Shown here in pieces: positions 9,333-17,049 of a stretch of 64,000 nucleotides of DNA. The notes beneath the pieces are model-generated. The model was not told the DNA's origin and did not search any database. It was given only the letters and a program-made list of their open reading frames with translations. The translations under genes were made by a program, and so were the position numbers. Every line of letters begins with the position of its first letter. Position 1 is the stretch's first letter. Source of the DNA: JAIEPW01 sp964471915 (lineage in GTDB: Bacteria; Acidobacteriota; Terriglobia; Bryobacterales; Bryobacteraceae); NCBI GenBank assembly GCA_964471915.1, contig CAYYID010000021.1:16741-80740 (forward strand), in the 5' to 3' direction.

Positions 9333-9362
9333 GCGGCGGCGGGCGCGTGATAGCCTGAAGCT

Positions 9363-10448
9363 ATGGACCGCGGCTGGAGCCGCCGCTCAATTCTCAGCCT
9401 CCTGCCCGCGGGACTCGCCGCGCAGACGCGCGCGCCGGGCGTCTACCTGCCGGAAGCGCGGCGCTACGCGGATCCCTCCACCGAGTTTCCCGTGCTGCGG
9501 CTGACGAACCCGGAGATCACCTGCCACCTGCCGTCGCTGAGTGCGCGAGCGATCAGCCGGCGGTCGGGTTTTCTATTGCATGCGTCGGACCGCAGCGGCA
9601 GCTTGCAGGTGTGGCGCCTGGAGCTGAAGAGTCTGCAATCCCGCATGCTGACGGCAGCGCAGAAGCTGCATCCGCGGGCGATTACGCTGCTGCCGGACGA
9701 GCGGGGTTTTCTGTATCTGGACGGCGACGTGCTGAAACTGGCGCCGCTCGGCGGCGGCAAGGTTCGCGATGTGTGGAAGATCAGCCCGGGGCGCAATCCG
9801 TCGGGCTGGCTGACGGTGAGCGACGACGGCATCGCGGCGGTGGTGGGCGAGACCGACGGCACGGCGCACCGGCTGACGAACGTGACGCTTTCCAATGGCG
9901 GCGCGCGCGTGGTGGAGGAAGGGGACCAGCCGCTGTCGCATCCGTGGTTCCGGCCCGGGAGTCCGGTATTGCTGTACCGGCGCGGAGCGGCGGAAATCCG
10001 CGTGGCCGAGAACGGGCGGGTGCGGACGCTTGCGCTGGCGAGCCGCGAGGTCCGGTCGCCGCACTGGACGGCGGACGGCGCCGCGATCACGTACCTGGCG
10101 CTGGACGGGGGCCGGAGTGAGGTGCGGGAGGTGAATCCGGCGTCCGGCGAGGATAAGGCGCTGGCGCGCACCAGCGGGTATGTTCAGTTTGCGCGGAACA
10201 CGGACGGCAGCGTATGGGTGGCCGCAAGCGGCAGCAAGGCGCAGCCGTTCGTGCTGCTGATGGTGCGGAGCGTAAGACGCGAACTGGCCATCTGCGAGCA
10301 CAAGACGGTGGACGCGGAGCTGACCGGGGTCCGGTTCACGCCGAATAGCCAGCGGATCGTGTTCGAGAGCACGCGGCACGGGAAGGCGGCGCTGTACCTG
10401 ATGAACGTGGAGCGGCTGGTGGAGGAGACGGAGTCCGCCGGTGGATAG
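9363..10448 (+). CDS. Secreted TolB/oligogalacturonate-lyase-like beta-propeller protein
   Basis: 361 aa. The N-terminus MDRGWSRRSILSLLPAGLAAQT looks like a twin-arginine-style leader (SRRSIL). The body has repeated propeller blades: YLPEARRYADPSTEFPVLRL, FLLHASDRSGSLQVWRLEL, LLPDERGFLYLDGDVLKL, LTGVRFTPNSQRIVFES and ATRHGK-like ends, resembling PD40/TolB repeats. The first part resembles oligogalacturonate-lyase propellers (a CHLPS segment where those carry catalytic His), but I do not see enough to call lyase activity. A TAGCCT box at 9351-9356 lies 6 bp upstream of the ATG with no Shine-Dalgarno, suggesting leaderless initiation. It overlaps the next gene by 8 bp. Confidence 0.75.
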   Translation: MDRGWSRRSILSLLPAGLAAQTRAPGVYLPEARRYADPSTEFPVLRLTNPEITCHLPSLSARAISRRSGFLLHASDRSGSLQVWRLELKSLQSRMLTAAQKLHPRAITLLPDERGFLYLDGDVLKLAPLGGGKVRDVWKISPGRNPSGWLTVSDDGIAAVVGETDGTAHRLTNVTLSNGGARVVEEGDQPLSHPWFRPGSPVLLYRRGAAEIRVAENGRVRTLALASREVRSPHWTADGAAITYLALDGGRSEVREVNPASGEDKALARTSGYVQFARNTDGSVWVAASGSKAQPFVLLMVRSVRRELAICEHKTVDAELTGVRFTPNSQRIVFESTRHGKAALYLMNVERLVEETESAGG

Positions 10449-10644
10449 ATCCCCAAGCGAAGTAGTCCGGCTACGGCACAATCAGGACCGCGAACGCGTC
10501 GCGGCGTTCCAGCGACTGAAGGCCAGCCTGGAGATGGGCGCCGCGCAAGCCGAGCGGGGAGAGTTGCTCGATCCCGAGATTGTGTTCGAAGAACTCCGAG
10601 AGATGATCGAGGAGCGCCGACGCGCGAAGTCCGCTCAAGGGTGA
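10441..10644 (+). CDS. ParD-like antitoxin, orphan
   Basis: A small charged 67-aa protein (GTG start) with the layout of type II antitoxins of the ParD/YlbG sort. It has a short DNA-binding-like N-terminus, then FQRLKASLEMGAAQAERGELLD, and an EELREMIEERRRAK C-terminal helix that in these systems wraps the toxin. The GTG overlaps the stop of the upstream propeller gene by 8 bp, so it is probably translated from the same message. The expected ParE/RelE-type toxin (about 90-100 codons) is not encoded downstream: the next 140 bp are noncoding and the following gene runs the other way. It is therefore an orphan, or acts in trans. Confidence 0.6.
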   Translation: MDRSPSEVVRLRHNQDRERVAAFQRLKASLEMGAAQAERGELLDPEIVFEELREMIEERRRAKSAQG

Positions 10645-10689
10645 ACCGTCGTTCGAACCGGCGAACGGGGTCGGCGAACGGGGTCAATT

Positions 10690-10710
10690 CGGGGCAGGCC
10701 CCGCGTTTTC
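10690..10710 (+). terminator. Possible rho-independent terminator
   Basis: A short GC stem, CGGGG-CAGG-CCCCG (10690-10703), is followed by CGTTTTC. It sits 46 bp after the antitoxin-like gene and before the convergent monooxygenase gene. The stem is only 5 bp, so confidence is modest. Two more small hairpins follow: GAAACC/GGTTTC at 10721-10737, and GCCGG/CCGGC at 10769-10786 just past the stop of the opposing gene. Confidence 0.35.
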
Positions 10711-10791
10711 TAAGATCCGCGAAACCGACTTGGTTTCAATCGCTTACGCGCTGTGAGCTGCTACCCGGGCCGGAGAAAAAACCGGCACCCC

Positions 10792-12309
10792 CTACTTTGC
10801 CGCGCCGGCGAGCTCCCGCGCTTGCCGGTCCTTTGACGCCGCGCGCGGACTCGAATACTCGAGGACCCCGTCGTCCAGGCTTGCCCACTTCAGGTTCACC
10901 GCGTCGCGCAGGTAGTTCTGGTGCACCCGCCATGGCGGCTGCGCGCCCTGCTTCGGCCAGTTCGCGAGCGCGCGCTGCATGTAGCCCGCGGAGAACCGCT
11001 CGATGAACGGTGCGGCGGCGGCTTCGCCGCGGCGGCGCGGCGTCACCTGGCGCGCGCCCTTTGCCTGCATGTGGTTGAGCAGGCGGCAGACATAGCTGCA
11101 GATCAGGTCCGCCTTCAGCGTCCAGGAAGCGTTGATGTAGCCGAAGACCGACGCGAGGTTCGGAACGTCGGAGAGCAGGATCCCTTTGTAAGTCAAGGTC
11201 TCGCCGAGTTCGACGCGGCGCCCGTCGACCGCAAGCTCCATGCCGCCGAAGGCCTGCATGGCGAGTCCGGTGGCGGTGACGACGATGTCGGCCTCCAGTT
11301 CCTGGCCGGACTTCAGGCGAATGCCGCGTTCGGTGAAGGTGTCGATTTCGCCGGTGACGACGCCGGCGCGGCCGCTCTTGATGGCCTGGAACATGTCGGC
11401 GTCCGGCACCAGGCACAGGCGCTGCTCCCACGGCTTGTAGCGCGGCGTGAAGTGCGTCGCGATGTCGTAATCGTCGCCGAGATTCTTCTGGACGAGCTTC
11501 AGCAGTTCCTTGCGGGTGTAGTCTGGGAACCGCTGCGAGAGCTGATAGAAGTACAGCATCCAGCCGACGTTCTTCCATCGGCTGAGGCGGTAGGCGAGCT
11601 TGGCGGGCAGGATCTTGCGCAGGAAGTTGGCGACGCGATCCTGCTCCGGCGCCGAGACGATGTAGGTCGGCGAGCGCTGCAGCATCGTCACTTGGCCCGC
11701 GGTCTTCGCCATCGCGGGCACAAGCGTGACTGCAGTAGCGCCGCTGCCGATGATGACGATGCGCTTACCGGCGTAATCGAGGTCTTCGGGCCAGTGTTGC
11801 GGGTGTACGATGCGGCCGGCGAACTTGTCCGTGCCTGCGAATTCCGGAGTGTAGCCGGCGGAGTACCGGTAATAGCCGGCGCAGGAGAACAGGAAATTGC
11901 AGCGGATCTGCACCGTCTCCTCGCTGCCTCCGGCGGTGGTGCGCACGGCGTCGACGGTCCATTCGGCGGCTTCCGACGACCACTCCGCGCGGAGGATGCG
12001 ATGGCGGAAGCGGATGTGCCGGTCGATGGTTTCGTCGCGGGCGGTGTCTTCGAGATAGGTGCGGATGTCTTCGCCGGGAGAGATGGCTTTGGGGTTGGTC
12101 CAGGGGCGGAAGGAGAAGCCCATGGTGAGCATGTCGGAGTCGGAGCGGATGCCGGGATAGCGGAAGAGGTCCCACGTGCCGCCGATGCGCTCGCGCTGTT
12201 CGAGGATGACGTAGGTCTTGTTGGGGCACAGGGTCTGGAGGTGGTGCGCGGCGTCGATGCCGGAAAGTCCGGCGCCGGCGATGAGGACATCGAAGTACTC
12301 GGTGGGCAT
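10792..12309 (-). CDS. Flavin-containing (Baeyer-Villiger-type) monooxygenase
   Basis: A 505-aa FAD/NADPH monooxygenase. The FAD-binding GxGxxG is GAGLSG at residues 12-17. Then comes RIGGTWDLFRYPGIRSDSDM, typical of class B flavoprotein monooxygenases. The Baeyer-Villiger fingerprint FxGxxxHxxxWP appears intact as FAGRIVHPQHWP (163-174). A second nucleotide-binding motif GSGATA (188-193) serves NADPH. The substrate is unknown: ketones, or S/N-containing compounds. The start is the ATG at 12309, because a clear AAGGAG lies six bases upstream; the open frame continues 78 codons further but only through the promoter region. A perfect 13-bp-arm palindrome lies about 80 bp upstream. Confidence 0.9.
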   Translation of the reverse strand: MPTEYFDVLIAGAGLSGIDAAHHLQTLCPNKTYVILEQRERIGGTWDLFRYPGIRSDSDMLTMGFSFRPWTNPKAISPGEDIRTYLEDTARDETIDRHIRFRHRILRAEWSSEAAEWTVDAVRTTAGGSEETVQIRCNFLFSCAGYYRYSAGYTPEFAGTDKFAGRIVHPQHWPEDLDYAGKRIVIIGSGATAVTLVPAMAKTAGQVTMLQRSPTYIVSAPEQDRVANFLRKILPAKLAYRLSRWKNVGWMLYFYQLSQRFPDYTRKELLKLVQKNLGDDYDIATHFTPRYKPWEQRLCLVPDADMFQAIKSGRAGVVTGEIDTFTERGIRLKSGQELEADIVVTATGLAMQAFGGMELAVDGRRVELGETLTYKGILLSDVPNLASVFGYINASWTLKADLICSYVCRLLNHMQAKGARQVTPRRRGEAAAAPFIERFSAGYMQRALANWPKQGAQPPWRVHQNYLRDAVNLKWASLDDGVLEYSSPRAASKDRQARELAGAAK

Positions 12310-12389
12310 GGCTGCTCCTTGCCGCGGAAGGGCCGCGCTGGGATGAACAATAACACATCGGAATTTCGACTCGCCGGCGCTGGAGCTTC

Positions 12390-12419
12390 CTGGTAGTGTC
12401 CTGAATAGGACACTACCAG
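12390..12419. promoter_or_regulatory. Perfect 13-bp inverted repeat, candidate operator
   Basis: CTGGTAGTGTCCT (12390-12402) and its exact reverse complement AGGACACTACCAG (12407-12419) flank a GAAT spacer. It lies between the divergent monooxygenase (start 12309) and glycosyltransferase (start 12497) genes. There is no following T tract, so an operator is likelier than a terminator. The regulator is not identified. Confidence 0.55.
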
Positions 12420-12496
12420 CTTCCCGGAGAGGCTCATCGGGTGGTGTGTTACCCTGAGGCTGTTCCGCCGCGCCCGCGGAGGTTCCGATACGAGAG

Positions 12497-13603
12497 ATGC
12501 ACCGCGTTCTTTGCGTGATCACCCAAGTGCTCGGCAACCGCACTTACGGGGATGCGCTCCTGTCGGCGGTGGCGGCTGCACCTGGGTTCGCGTCTGAAAC
12601 GGTCACCTTCGGTGCGGACGACTACGCCCGATACCCAGCCTCGGGTGTGGCCCGGTTCGGCTCGTGGTGGGAGGCGCGCGACGTCTTCCTGCGCAAGTTG
12701 CGCTCGGAGCCTCTGCCGCCGCACGACATGATCCTTTGCAATGGGCTGGGTCTTGGCCTCGAGTTGCTGCGGCTCCGGCCGGGAATCCCGCTGGCCCTGG
12801 CCACGGACACCACCCCCCGCCTCATCCGCGGCCAGAATCTGGCGACCACCGGATCCGCGGCACGGCGCCTGCTGTTGCGCGCCAGTGGAGCCCTGCAGGA
12901 TCGCGACCTGCGCCGCGCCGCGCCTCGAATCCGCACGCTGCTGCCTTGGTCCTCGTGGTGCCGCAACTCCCTGGTCGAAGACTACGGAGCGGCACCGGAG
13001 CGCTGCCGCGTCACGCTGGCGCCGGTGCAACTTCCGGCCACGGTGGCGCGCCGCGCGGCCGGACCGCTCCGGCTGCTTTTTGTCGGCAATGATTTCCGCC
13101 GTAAGGGCGGGTCGCTGCTTCTCAAAGTTATGGAACTCCTGGGTAGCGATTTCCGGTTGACGATCGTCTCCAACGACCCTGCCCTGGCCGCTGCGCCGCT
13201 GCCCGCCGGCGCGACCGTTCGCGCCGGCCTCCGGACGGCGGCCGAGGTTGCCCCGTTGTACCTCGAGCATGACTTGTTCGTGTTCCCGTCGCGCATCGAA
13301 CAGTTCGGGCTGGTTCTCGGCGAGGCGGCTGCCGCCGGACTTCCCTGCGTTAGCGCGGGCGTGGGCGGAATTCGCGATATGGTCGATGACGGGGTGAGCG
13401 GCGTGGTGCTCTCCCCAGATGCTTCCGTTACGGAATGGGCGGCCGCAATTCGCGGGCTCGGTCAGGATGAATCGCGAAGGGCCAGAATGGCGGAGGCGGC
13501 GCGTCAGGTGGCGGAGTCGCGACTCGATGCCTCGCGGTTCAACGCGGTGATTCGCGAGGTGCTGGAGGATTTGCGCACGTCCCTGGGCCCGATGCAGATG
13601 TGA
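12497..13603 (+). CDS. Glycosyltransferase, GT4 family
   Basis: A 368-aa protein of the GT-B fold. The C-terminal half carries the GT4 hallmarks: PLRLLFVGNDFRRKGG opens the donor domain, and LFVFPSRIEQFGLVLGEAAAAG contains the E-x7-E motif that contacts the donor sugar nucleotide. GLPCVSAGVGGIRDMVDDGVSG follows, the usual conserved loop. The N-terminal acceptor domain (MHRVLCVITQVLGNRTYGDA) is divergent, as expected. The acceptor is unknown; exopolysaccharide or glycolipid synthesis is the usual role. It is a single gene, not part of a visible polysaccharide cluster, divergent from the monooxygenase. About 260 bp of noncoding DNA separate it from katG. Confidence 0.85.
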   Translation: MHRVLCVITQVLGNRTYGDALLSAVAAAPGFASETVTFGADDYARYPASGVARFGSWWEARDVFLRKLRSEPLPPHDMILCNGLGLGLELLRLRPGIPLALATDTTPRLIRGQNLATTGSAARRLLLRASGALQDRDLRRAAPRIRTLLPWSSWCRNSLVEDYGAAPERCRVTLAPVQLPATVARRAAGPLRLLFVGNDFRRKGGSLLLKVMELLGSDFRLTIVSNDPALAAAPLPAGATVRAGLRTAAEVAPLYLEHDLFVFPSRIEQFGLVLGEAAAAGLPCVSAGVGGIRDMVDDGVSGVVLSPDASVTEWAAAIRGLGQDESRRARMAEAARQVAESRLDASRFNAVIREVLEDLRTSLGPMQM

Positions 13604-13864
13604 TTGACAAAGAATTACTTGTGGGCCAGGCGCCACGATGGCCATGGGGCGGCTGTGGTTCTTGGATCGGGGTGCTCTCCAGATGCATCCAAACGCTGTT
13701 GGCGGGGAAGACCGGGGATCTCGAGCGCGGCCATGACTCTCAGCGGAGAAGACTTCGCGAGGAGATGGTTCCAGACGCGGGCTTGTCTCCAGCGGCGCCA
13801 ACGGAGCAGTATTCCGGATCGATCTTGAAGCAAACATCTTTCTTTCTGTTCGAGGAGTCGCCTG

Positions 13865-16081
13865 ATGAAATGGAACGTCCCATTTCTGCGTAGCGCCTGG
13901 GCGCTGGCAGTGCCGTTCATTCTTACGGAAGGTCTGCGGGCGCAGCAACCGCAGCCGAATCAATTCTGGTGGCCGGAGCAATTGGACCTGTCGCGTTTGC
14001 GGCAACATGCGGCGGAGTCGAACCCGCTCGGCAAGCAGTTCCAATACGCCAAGGCGTTTCAGACCCTGGATCTCAAGGCCGTCAAGCAGGACATCCGGAA
14101 GGTCCTCACCACGTCGCAGGATTGGTGGCCCGCCGACTACGGGAATTACGGCCCGTTCTTCATCCGGATGGCCTGGCACAGCGCCGGCACCTACCGCGTG
14201 AACGACGGGCGCGGCGGCGGCGACGGCGGCCAGCAGCGCTTCGATCCCCTGAATAGCTGGCCGGACAACGCCAACCTTGACAAGGCGCGCCGCCTGCTGT
14301 GGCCGGTGAAGCAGAAGTACGGGCAGAAGATCTCCTGGGGCGATCTGATGGTGCTGGCCGGCAACGTCGCGCTGGAGTCCATGGGCTTCCAGACGTTCGG
14401 GTTCGCGGGCGGACGCGCCGACGATTGGGAACCGGATCTCGTCTACTGGGGCCCGGAGAAGAAGTTCCTCGCCGACGAACGCTACAGCGGCAACCGGAAG
14501 TTGCAACAGCCGCTGGCGGCGGTGCAGATGGGGCTGATTTACGTGAACCCCGAGGGTCCCAACGGGAACCCCGATCCGCTGGCCGCGGCGCAGGACATTC
14601 GCGACACGTTCGGCCGCATGGCGATGAACGACGAAGAGACGCTCGCCTTGATCGCGGGCGGGCATTCGTTCGGCAAGGCGCATGGCGCGTATGAAGCGGC
14701 GAAGTGCGTGGGCGCCGAGCCCGCGGGCGCGAGCGTGGAGCAGCAGGGCTTCGGCTGGGAGAACAAGTGCGGCAGCGGCAAGGCCGGAGACACCGTCACC
14801 AGCGGCCTGGAAGGCGCCTGGACCGCGACGCCCGCGAAGTGGAGCACGCAGTACCTCGACAACCTGTTCGCCTACGAGTGGGTGAAGACCAAGAGTCCGG
14901 GCGGCGCAACGCAGTGGGTGCCCGCGAACAACCAGGCGGCGAACCTGGTGCCGGATGCGCACGACCCGGCGAAGCGGCACGCGCCGATCATGTTCACCAC
15001 CGATTTGGCGCTGAAGTTCGATCCGGCCTACCGGAAGATCGCGATGCGCTTCCGCGAGAACCCGGAGGAGTTCCGGCTCGCGTTCGCGAAGGCGTGGTTC
15101 AAGCTGACCCATCGCGACATGGGGCCGCGGTCGCGCTATCTCGGTGCGGAGGTCCCCGGCGAGGAACTGCTGTGGCAGGATCCGCTGCCCAAGGTGGACC
15201 ACGCGCTCGTCGACGCGAAAGACATCGCGGACCTAAAGGCCAAGATCCTCGCGTCAGGCCTGAGCGTGCCGGAACTGGTCCGGACGGCCTGGGCGGCGGC
15301 GTCGTCGTTCCGGGGCACGGACCTGCGGGGCGGCGCGAACGGCGCTCGCCTGCGGCTGGCCCCGCAAAAGGACTGGCCGGTCAATAATCCGGCGGAACTG
15401 GCCAAGGTTCTGCCGCGCCTGGAAGCGATCCAGCAGGAGTTCAACCGCGCGCGGTCCGGCAAGAAGAGGATCTCGCTGGCCGATGTGATCGTGCTGGCCG
15501 GTGGGGCGGCCATCGAGCAGGCGGCGAAGAAGGGCGGCTTCAATGTCGCGGTGCCTTTCACGCCGGGCCGGGCCGATGCTTCGCAGGCGCAGACCGACGT
15601 GGCCTCGTTCGCGGTGCTGGAGCCGGCCGCGGATGGTTTCCGTAACTACTTCCGGAGCGGGCAGAGCGTGCCGCCGGCGGAGATGCTGGTGGAGCGGGCG
15701 AATCTGCTCACCCTGAGCGTGCCGGAGATGACGGTGCTGGTGGGCGGCATGCGGGCGCTGAACGCCAATGCCGGCGGGGCGGCGCACGGGGTGTTGACGA
15801 ATCGCGCCGGAACGCTGAGCAATGACTTCTTCGTGAACCTGCTCGACATGTCCACGAAGTGGAGCAAGGCGGCGGCGGAGGGCGTGTATGAAGGCCGGGA
15901 CCGCAAGTCCGGGCAGGTGAAGTGGACCGCGACCCCGGTGGACCTGATCTTCGGCTCGAACTCGGAACTGCGCGCGGTGGCGGAAGTGTACGCCGCGGCC
16001 GACGGGCAGGAGAAGTTCGTCCAGGACTTCGCGAAGGCCTGGGCGAAGGTGATGAACCTGGATCGCTTCGACCTGCGGTAA
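13865..16081 (+). CDS. katG: Bifunctional catalase-peroxidase (HPI), with signal peptide
   Basis: 738 aa, the full length of KatG, breaking down H2O2 with a b-type heme. The distal triad is R101, W104 and H105 in FFIRMAWHSAGTYR; the proximal His is H267 in IAGGHSFGKAHG. Y226 (GLIYVNPEGP) and M252 complete the Trp-Tyr-Met adduct needed for catalase activity; all are displaced by three from the well-known mycobacterial numbering. Oddly, the protein begins MKWNVPFLRSAWALAVPFILTEGLRAQQ, a credible signal peptide, so it is likely periplasmic like KatP-type enzymes. CGAGGAG precedes the ATG by about 6 bp. The C-terminal inactive duplicate domain is present. No OxyR or ankyrin partner gene is adjacent. 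Confidence 0.96.
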   Translation: MKWNVPFLRSAWALAVPFILTEGLRAQQPQPNQFWWPEQLDLSRLRQHAAESNPLGKQFQYAKAFQTLDLKAVKQDIRKVLTTSQDWWPADYGNYGPFFIRMAWHSAGTYRVNDGRGGGDGGQQRFDPLNSWPDNANLDKARRLLWPVKQKYGQKISWGDLMVLAGNVALESMGFQTFGFAGGRADDWEPDLVYWGPEKKFLADERYSGNRKLQQPLAAVQMGLIYVNPEGPNGNPDPLAAAQDIRDTFGRMAMNDEETLALIAGGHSFGKAHGAYEAAKCVGAEPAGASVEQQGFGWENKCGSGKAGDTVTSGLEGAWTATPAKWSTQYLDNLFAYEWVKTKSPGGATQWVPANNQAANLVPDAHDPAKRHAPIMFTTDLALKFDPAYRKIAMRFRENPEEFRLAFAKAWFKLTHRDMGPRSRYLGAEVPGEELLWQDPLPKVDHALVDAKDIADLKAKILASGLSVPELVRTAWAAASSFRGTDLRGGANGARLRLAPQKDWPVNNPAELAKVLPRLEAIQQEFNRARSGKKRISLADVIVLAGGAAIEQAAKKGGFNVAVPFTPGRADASQAQTDVASFAVLEPAADGFRNYFRSGQSVPPAEMLVERANLLTLSVPEMTVLVGGMRALNANAGGAAHGVLTNRAGTLSNDFFVNLLDMSTKWSKAAAEGVYEGRDRKSGQVKWTATPVDLIFGSNSELRAVAEVYAAADGQEKFVQDFAKAWAKVMNLDRFDLR

Positions 16082-16088
16082 CTTTCGT

Positions 16089-16123
16089 CGCGGGTAGAAT
16101 CGAAGCCATGCGTTCTACCCGCG
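16089..16123. promoter_or_regulatory. Inverted repeat spanning promoter and start codon
   Basis: CGCGGGTAGAA (16089-16099) and TTCTACCCGCG (16113-16123) are perfect 11-bp arms. The 13-base loop contains the ATG (16108-16110) of the small NTF2-like gene. The left arm also includes a TAGAAT -10-like box (16095-16100). It could be an operator covering the promoter, or an mRNA hairpin hiding the start. Confidence 0.5.
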
Positions 16124-16455
16124 AAGTCTACCAGCACCACGCGCTTTGTTTCGGCCGGGGCGATGTCGCCGGCACGCTGGCCGACTACGCCGCGGACGCG
16201 ATCCTGATCTTGCCGGACGGGATCAGCCGCGGGCATGCCGAACTGGAGCCCGTGTTCGCCGGGATCTTTGCCGAGTTCGCGAAGCCGGGCCTGCAGTTCC
16301 AGATGCTCGCCGAAACCATCGAGGGTGAGTACGCGTACGTGGTGTGGACGGCCGAGACGCCGGACAACGTGTACGAGATGGCCACGGACACCTTTGTGAT
16401 CCGCGGCGGCCAGATCGTGGCGCAGACGTTCGCCGCGAAGATCGCGCCGAAGTAG
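16108..16455 (+). CDS. NTF2/SnoaL-like small protein
   Basis: A 115-aa cytoplasmic protein with the cone-shaped alpha+beta barrel signature of the NTF2-like/SnoaL superfamily. The N-terminal helices contain REVYQHHALCFGRGDVAGTLADYAADAILILPDG, followed by a strand-rich half (FQMLAETIEGEYAYVVWTAETPDN ... DTFVIRGGQIVAQTF). Members are small-molecule isomerases/hydrolases or simple binding proteins; no substrate can be assigned. The ATG at 16108 has a TAGAAT box ending 7 bp upstream and no Shine-Dalgarno. It starts 27 bp after katG, so part of its expression could be read-through from that gene. Confidence 0.75.
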   Translation: MRSTREVYQHHALCFGRGDVAGTLADYAADAILILPDGISRGHAELEPVFAGIFAEFAKPGLQFQMLAETIEGEYAYVVWTAETPDNVYEMATDTFVIRGGQIVAQTFAAKIAPK

Positions 16456-16489
16456 CTCGTTTGGGAGCGGGGTGCTAGCCTGGACTCGC

Positions 16490-17040
16490 ATGCTGCGGTC
16501 GTCGCGCAGGAATCTTGCTTGGTTCGCGGCTTTGCTTCCGATGGCCGCCGCGGCGGCTGATCTCACCCTTTCGGTGACGCCGCGCGAGGTGGCCAGCATC
16601 CTGTTGCCCGATGAAGCGGGGGCCCGGGAACACGTCTTCAGCCTGTCGTTTCCAGCGGCCTTGCGGAACCGGACTCGCGACACCGTCTTCGTTGCCGACA
16701 TTGCGAACCTAACGCAGATCGAGGTGAGGTCAGCCTCCGGAGGATGGGAGACGGCGGCACCATCACGACGGTCCAGCGCCCGCAGGACCTGGACCGGATG
16801 CCAACCTGTGATCGAGTGAAACCCGGCCGCGAATTCCGCTTCTCAAGCCTGGGAGGCTTGTTCGCGATCGCCAAGGATCGTCCGCCTTCCGGCCCCGTCA
16901 CAATGAGGTTTCGCTTTTTCGCGGAGTGTGTGGCGAGCGGTGCCGTGCAAAGGACAACGCTCGTCACCAATCCGTTCTCGTTCGCTTATGCTGGGGGTGC
17001 GGAGGCCGCGCGCACGCCGGAACAATTCGAAAAAGAGTAG
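16490..17040 (+). pseudogene. Exported protein of unknown function, frameshifted
   Basis: The N-terminal half reads MLRSSRRNLAWFAALLPMAAAAADLTLSVTPREV, a signal peptide then a beta-rich start, in one frame to about 16740. The C-terminal half continues in another frame (GGTITTVQRPQDLDRMPTC ... KPGREFRFSSLGGLFAIAKD ... FAECVASGAVQRTTLVTNPF) to the stop at 17038-17040. Both halves have convincing codon use and join near the GGAGGATGGGAG tract, so one gene has been split by a one- or two-base indel. I do not recognise the family. A TAGCCT box ends 8 bp before the ATG. The next gene downstream is also frameshifted. A sequencing or assembly error cannot be excluded. Confidence 0.6.
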
Positions 17041-17049
17041 CATTGTGCT

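Noticed and set aside
13600..13893. Short frame between the glycosyltransferase and katG
   Set aside because: It overlaps the katG start out of frame and has no leader, motif or ribosome site; the 260-bp gap is best read as noncoding.
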